Source: SIG440 sp045596485 | GTDB lineage: Bacteria; Bacillota; Clostridia; Monoglobales; Monoglobaceae | Length of the DNA stretch: 18,296 nucleotides | Reading direction: 5' to 3' | Assembly: GCA_045596485.1 (NCBI GenBank) | Contig: JAZOCL010000061.1 | Location: 1-18,296, forward strand | In this document: positions 15,170-18,296 of the stretch, piece after piece | How positions within the stretch are numbered: the stretch's first letter is position 1 | How the letters are laid out: each line of letters opens with the position of its first letter | Program-made: the position numbers and the translations under genes | The notes under the pieces: generated by a model | Seen by the model: the letters and a program-made list of their open reading frames with translations, nothing else | What the model was told of the DNA's origin: nothing | The model's database searches: none

Positions 15170-16942
15170 ATGTTCAAAAAAATGCAATGGAAAATAGTTG
15201 TAATTTTTGTGGCATTGGTTCTTGCTATTATGATTATCGTGGGAGCATATATGTTCAACAGTATTGTGAATATGTATACAAGCTCCTTCAATGAGCAGAT
15301 GGACAAGGTTATGTCGGGGGAATTCACCGTTGCCATGACAAATGTTTTAAACTCCAACCTTTCGGGTACAGAAAGGGTTGACAGGATAAATACGGTTATT
15401 TCGGCATACTCCAGCCAACTGGGGCTTTCGGAGCAGCGCCAATGTGCAGTGCTAAACGCATCCGATGCCTCAAGAATTGTGTCCACGGGCACGGGCGCAG
15501 AGACCCTTGAAAAAACACCTAACATTATAAAGGCAATGTCGGGAGAGGTGGGAAAAAGCAGCCGCTTTACCTCGAGCTATATGGATTATGCATATTTTGT
15601 TTCGGGCAGAGACGCCGATTTTATAATCTATGTGAAGGACAACAAGCAGGGCGTGAACGTGCTCACACAGAATATGCTGTATATCATTATTCAGGCACTG
15701 CTCTTCGGAGCGCTTGCCTCAATTCTTTTGGGGTTCTTTCTTTCAAAGACCATAACAAACCCCATTTCGGTGCTGACCGAAAAAGCAGAGGACTTTGCTG
15801 AGGGTAATTTTGATTCCAACCTTGAGGTTTTCTCTCAGGACGAAATCGGAACCCTGGTTGAAACCTTTAACTATATGGGCGGAGTTATGAAAAACGCCAT
15901 CAACGAGGTTGCAGGTGAAAAGCACAAGCTTGAAGTTATTCTTGAAAATATCAACAACGGCATTATTGCCTTTAATAAAAATCAGGAAATAATCTCAATC
16001 AACAGTGCAGCAAAAAATATGCTGAACATTGATGAAACAAAAGGAATTTTGTTTGACAGCTTTTTTGAGGGGCTCAACTCAAATGTGTGTATGGCGGAGT
16101 TTTTGTATCTGCCCAGATTCAGAGCCGAGAGCCGTGAAATTGAAATAAACAACAAGCACATAAAGGCATATTTTGTTCCCTTCAGAATGGATAACGACCG
16201 CATTGCAGGCGTGGTTTGCGTGTTCACCGACATTACAGAGGAGTTCAACCTTGACAGATCCCGAAAAAAGTTTGTGGCAGAGGTTTCTCACGAGCTGAAA
16301 ACACCCCTCACAACAATCGGAACATACACCGAAACTCTCATTGACAGCTATCCTGTAGACAGCGAAACAGAGCTTTTGTTTTTGAAAACCATCCAGAACG
16401 AGACCATAAAAATGGCAAATCTGGTAAAAAATCTTCTTACCCTTTCAAAGTTCGATGCCCAGAGCGTTCAGCTGAACCTTGAAGCCTTTGATTTGGGAGA
16501 GATGCTCCGTGAGGTGGTTGAGACCTTTCGTATGGAAGCAGAGCACAAGGAGCAGGAGCTTTTGTTCAACGTTGTCAATGAAATGCCAATGGTTTATGCA
16601 GACAGGTTTCAGATTGAGCGTGCGGTGAAAAACATAATTTCAAATTCAATGAAGTATACACCCGAAAAAGGTTCAATTAAGGTTTTCACGGGCTTTGTGA
16701 ACAATGAGCTTTATATCAAAATCGAGGATAACGGAATCGGCGTTCCCGAGGGAGACATTCCTCACATATTCGAAAGGTTCTACCGAGTTGACAAGGCGCG
16801 CTCACGTGAGCAGGGCGGCACAGGACTTGGACTTGCCATTGCCAAGGAGATTATCGAAAATCACAAGGGCAGCATCAGTATGGAGAGCAAGCAGGGCGTG
16901 TTTACAAGAGTCACAATCAAGCTGCCAATCAATGCTGCATAA
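15170..16942 (+). CDS. Membrane sensor histidine kinase (WalK/PhoR-like architecture)
   Basis: The 590-residue protein has TM1 (about 8-29), an extracytoplasmic domain of about 135 residues, TM2 (about 169-191), HAMP (about 192-245), PAS (about 250-355), HisKA with the phospho-acceptor His374 in VSHELKTPL, and HATPase_c with NIISNSMKY (488-496), DNGIGV (520-525) and GGTGLGLAI (549-557). It would autophosphorylate and pass phosphate to a response regulator in response to an envelope signal. The layout resembles WalK and PhoR, but no response regulator gene lies in the window, so the partner must be encoded elsewhere. Only 19 bases (with TTGGAG) separate it from the glycosyltransferase gene, so it is read as the last gene of the glycan operon. 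The extracytoplasmic sensor is not one I recognise. Confidence 0.92.
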   Translation: MFKKMQWKIVVIFVALVLAIMIIVGAYMFNSIVNMYTSSFNEQMDKVMSGEFTVAMTNVLNSNLSGTERVDRINTVISAYSSQLGLSEQRQCAVLNASDASRIVSTGTGAETLEKTPNIIKAMSGEVGKSSRFTSSYMDYAYFVSGRDADFIIYVKDNKQGVNVLTQNMLYIIIQALLFGALASILLGFFLSKTITNPISVLTEKAEDFAEGNFDSNLEVFSQDEIGTLVETFNYMGGVMKNAINEVAGEKHKLEVILENINNGIIAFNKNQEIISINSAAKNMLNIDETKGILFDSFFEGLNSNVCMAEFLYLPRFRAESREIEINNKHIKAYFVPFRMDNDRIAGVVCVFTDITEEFNLDRSRKKFVAEVSHELKTPLTTIGTYTETLIDSYPVDSETELLFLKTIQNETIKMANLVKNLLTLSKFDAQSVQLNLEAFDLGEMLREVVETFRMEAEHKEQELLFNVVNEMPMVYADRFQIERAVKNIISNSMKYTPEKGSIKVFTGFVNNELYIKIEDNGIGVPEGDIPHIFERFYRVDKARSREQGGTGLGLAIAKEIIENHKGSISMESKQGVFTRVTIKLPINAA

Positions 16943-16948
16943 ATTTTT

Positions 16949-16983
16949 GTACTGCAGAGAGTCTTTCTTTGCAGTACTTTTTT
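16949..16983 (+). terminator. Intrinsic terminator at the end of the glycan operon
   Basis: The arms GTACTGCA (16949-16956) and TGCAGTAC (16970-16977) pair, and the inner bases extend the stem to about 13 pairs (two G-U) around a 3-base loop. TTTTTT follows. It starts 6 bases after the histidine kinase stop codon. Confidence 0.9.
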
Positions 16984-17035
16984 CAAAAAAATAAGTATGT
17001 TAACAAAATGAAACAAAATATAAATATTTTTGTCA

Positions 17036-17064
17036 TTGACTAAAGAACAGTTTTGGGGTATACT
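17036..17064 (+). promoter_or_regulatory. Sigma-A-type promoter for smpB-ssrA
   Basis: TTGACT (17036-17041) and TATACT (17059-17064) are spaced by exactly 17 bases, each with five of six consensus matches. The start codon of smpB lies 40 bases further on. The region 16984-17035 between the terminator and this promoter is AT-rich and otherwise featureless. Confidence 0.85.
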
Positions 17065-17104
17065 GAGTAATACTTGGTGCTGATGAAAGGAGAGAACTGC
17101 ACAA

Positions 17105-17575
17105 ATGGCAAGCGAAAAACAGACCATAAAGTCGGTTTCAAAAAACAAAAAAGCTTTCCACGATTATTTTGTGGACGATACCTTTGAAGCAGGAATTTCT
17201 TTGTTCGGCACAGAGGTAAAATCCATCCGTGAAGGAAGAGTCAATCTGAAGGACAGCTATGTTTCGGTGAAAACAGGCGAAGCGGTGCTCATTGGTATGC
17301 ACATTTCGCCTTACGAAAAGGGCAACATCTTCAACCGTGACCCCTTGCGATCGAGAAAGCTTCTGCTCCACCGCAGAGAAATCAACAAGCTCATCGGTCT
17401 CACCCAGCAGCAGGGCTACACCCTGATTCCGCTGGAGGTATACTTCAAGGGTCCCCACGTGAAGATTGCGCTTGGGCTTTGCCGAGGCAAAAAGAATTAT
17501 GACAAGCGTGATGCAATGGCAGAGCGTGATGCAAAGCGAAGGATGGACCGTGCAATCAAGGAGTATAACAGATAA
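17105..17575 (+). CDS. smpB: SsrA-binding protein SmpB
   Basis: SmpB binds the tRNA-like domain of tmRNA and takes the place of the codon-anticodon helix when stalled ribosomes are rescued. The 156-residue protein contains NKKAFHDYFVDDTFEAGI, LFGTEVKSIREGRVNLKDSYV, GMHISPYEKGN, the RKLLLHRREI segment and a basic C-terminal tail (KKNYDKRDAMAERDAKRRMDR), which folds into the helix that enters the mRNA channel. AAAGGAG lies about 12 bases before the ATG, longer than usual spacing. The ssrA gene follows after only 25 bases with no obvious promoter, so protein and RNA of the same system are probably cotranscribed and the RNA processed out. Confidence 0.97.
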   Translation: MASEKQTIKSVSKNKKAFHDYFVDDTFEAGISLFGTEVKSIREGRVNLKDSYVSVKTGEAVLIGMHISPYEKGNIFNRDPLRSRKLLLHRREINKLIGLTQQQGYTLIPLEVYFKGPHVKIALGLCRGKKNYDKRDAMAERDAKRRMDRAIKEYNR

Positions 17576-17600
17576 GGTTTTTGAATTTTAAATTATATAT

Positions 17601-17949
17601 GGGGGCGTAATGGTTTCGACGGGGGTTTTGAAGTACTTGGAGCGAGCCGCAGCGGTCACTGCGTCAAAAAGACCAAACTTAAATTAAACGCTAATAAGAA
17701 TTTAGCTTACGCTGCCTAAATAACAGGCGCTGTCCGCTTTCTGTAACCGCAACAGAAAGATTGGGCATCATCACTTGCGGTGAACGTGAACCCGAAAAGC
17801 TTTGATTGGGTCATGACCTTATGAAGCTACCTGAGTTTAAAGTTTGTTTGTGGACTTTAATCTTGGGGAATTTTAACCACAAACTACGCTCGTAGCGCCG
17901 GGTATGAATAGATTTTCGGACAGGGGTTCAATTCCCCTCGCCTCCACCA
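17601..17949 (+). ncRNA. ssrA: Transfer-messenger RNA (tmRNA)
   Basis: The 5' end has the conserved GGGGGCG start and TAATGGTTTCGACGGGG segment, and the 3' end has the T-arm GGTTCAATTCC and CGCCTCCACCA. The ends pair in a 7-bp acceptor stem with one G-U, and the CCA is encoded. The length of 349 bases is typical for one-piece tmRNA. It charges with alanine and, with SmpB, rescues ribosomes stuck on broken mRNA while adding a degradation tag. The internal region after the tag holds pseudoknot-like pairings. It is directly followed by a strong terminator. Confidence 0.97.
17690..17719 (+). other. tmRNA proteolysis-tag reading frame (encodes ANKNLAYAA)
   Basis: The tag frame begins at GCT (17690) and stops at TAA (17717-17719). 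It encodes ANKNLAYAA, to which the tmRNA-borne alanine is added first. The end YAA fits the hydrophobic-Ala-Ala type of C-terminus recognised by ClpXP-like proteases. The resume codon is inferred from the usual position after the upstream A-rich segment and from the sequence of the peptide. Confidence 0.85.
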
Positions 17950-17950
17950 T

Positions 17951-17993
17951 AAAGAAACGACAATTTTCGACAGGAAGTTGTCGTTTCTTTTTG
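17951..17993 (+). terminator. Intrinsic terminator after ssrA
   Basis: AAAGAAACGACAA (17951-17963) pairs perfectly with TTGTCGTTTCTTT (17978-17990), a 13-bp stem with a 14-base loop. It begins one base after the CCA end of tmRNA. The right arm supplies part of the T run. The left arm has a second, more distant perfect partner at 18033-18046. Confidence 0.88.
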
Positions 17994-18046
17994 TACTATT
18001 CACTTTTCACTATGCTCTCTTCACTCTTCTTTAAAATTGTCGTTTC
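17954..18046. repeat. 14-bp inverted repeat linking the ssrA terminator to downstream sequence
   Basis: GAAACGACAATTTT (17954-17967) is perfectly complementary to AAAATTGTCGTTTC (18033-18046). This pairing competes with the terminator stem, which uses the same left arm. Confidence 0.75.
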
Positions 18047-18077
18047 CAGATAAGAGATAAGAGAGAATAGTGAATAG
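17996..18077. repeat. Imperfect inverted repeat made of GTGAATAG/CTCTCTT-type short repeats
   Basis: The left arm CACTATGCTCTCTTCACTCTT has about 18 of 21 positions paired with 18052-18072 (AAGAG, AAGAGAG, ATAGTG). An outer pair, CTATTCAC (17996-18003) and GTGAATAG (18070-18077), offers an alternative. The arms are low-complexity pyrimidine and purine runs. The distal arm of the 14-bp repeat at 18033-18046 lies in the loop. No open frame with a ribosome binding site is visible. Confidence 0.65.
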
Positions 18078-18085
18078 AAAAGGTG

Positions 18086-18285
18086 GTTTTGCTCCGCAAA
18101 ACAAAATTTATAGATTATCACTATAACGGATATCTGTAGAAAAACAATGATGTATCATTGTTTTCCGTTCAAAGCATAGCTTTGTTTGTAAATTTGTTTT
18201 ACAAATTTACACAGATTCCGTTGCAACGAGGTCCTCGAAAATTATTTTGAAAAATAATTTTCACAACAGCAAAGTATTTGCTGTT
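18086..18285. repeat. Array of seven consecutive small hairpins, possible non-coding mobile repeat
   Basis: Seven near-adjacent perfect or near-perfect palindromes fill this stretch. They are GTTTTGC/GCAAAAC (18086-18102), AAAACAATGAT/ATCATTGTTTT (18141-18164), CAAAGC/GCTTTG (18170-18184), TGTAAATTTGT/ACAAATTTACA (18187-18211), CGAG/CTCG (18227-18237), GAAAATTATTTT/AAAATAATTTTC (18237-18262) and AACAGCAAA/TTTGCTGTT (18265-18285). Loops are only 2 to 3 bases. An outer stem AACGGATATCTGT (18125-18137) with ACAGATTCCGTT (18211-18222), having one bulged base, encloses hairpins two to four, giving a cloverleaf-like fold. No coding region is seen. The element may continue past the window edge. It could be a MITE-like repeat or a structured RNA; sequence alone does not decide. 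Confidence 0.7.
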
Positions 18286-18296
18286 ATGAAATAGCG

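Noticed and set aside
17576..17600. A separate promoter for ssrA
   Set aside because: The 25-base gap has a TATATAT directly before the mature 5' end, but it is too close to that end and no -35 box is placed properly.
18086..18285. A CRISPR array
   Set aside because: The palindromes all differ in sequence and there is no repeated unit with regular spacers.

Overview
The window is a stretch of bacterial chromosome that spans a replication origin. Gene content and style point to an uncultured or little-studied member of the Clostridia, probably Oscillospiraceae/Ruminococcaceae-like. The signs are AT-rich intergenic DNA, strong AGGAG-type ribosome binding sites, a Bacillus-like recF-remB-gyrB run, a Bacillus-type ThyA, a 2[4Fe-4S] clostridial ferredoxin and a smpB-ssrA pair. 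The lineage is an inference from these features, not from a search.

Layout. (1) Positions 1-2544, minus strand: two related small membrane proteins of unknown function (the first cut by the window edge), the manganese exporter mntP, the 16S rRNA methyltransferase rsmG and a 55-residue ferredoxin. (2) Positions 2545-3189: a gene-free AT-rich region with at least six DnaA-box-like sites, a CTA-triplet array resembling DnaA-trios and an AT-only stretch. This is the likely oriC, and transcription diverges from it. (3) Positions 3190-7674, plus strand: dnaN, recF, remB and gyrB. dnaA is not beside dnaN, the small S4-domain gene often found between dnaN and recF is missing, and gyrA does not follow gyrB. 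(4) Positions 7702-9041: thyA and folA, which together make dTMP and recycle folate, followed by a strong terminator. (5) Positions 9115-16942: a tightly packed surface-glycan operon. It holds a Wzt-like polysaccharide-export ATPase without its permease, two tandem paralogous proteins each carrying two GT2 glycosyltransferase domains, and a membrane histidine kinase without a response regulator. It ends at a strong terminator. (6) Positions 17036-17993: smpB with its own promoter, then tmRNA (ssrA) and its terminator, forming the trans-translation system. (7) Positions 17996-18296: no gene, but an unusual dense array of inverted repeats and small perfect hairpins running to the window edge.

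Genes on both sides of the origin are read away from it, matching replication direction. The replication, repair and nucleotide genes of the right arm form a housekeeping block. The glycan operon is the accessory part, and the hairpin array is the part least explained by known features.
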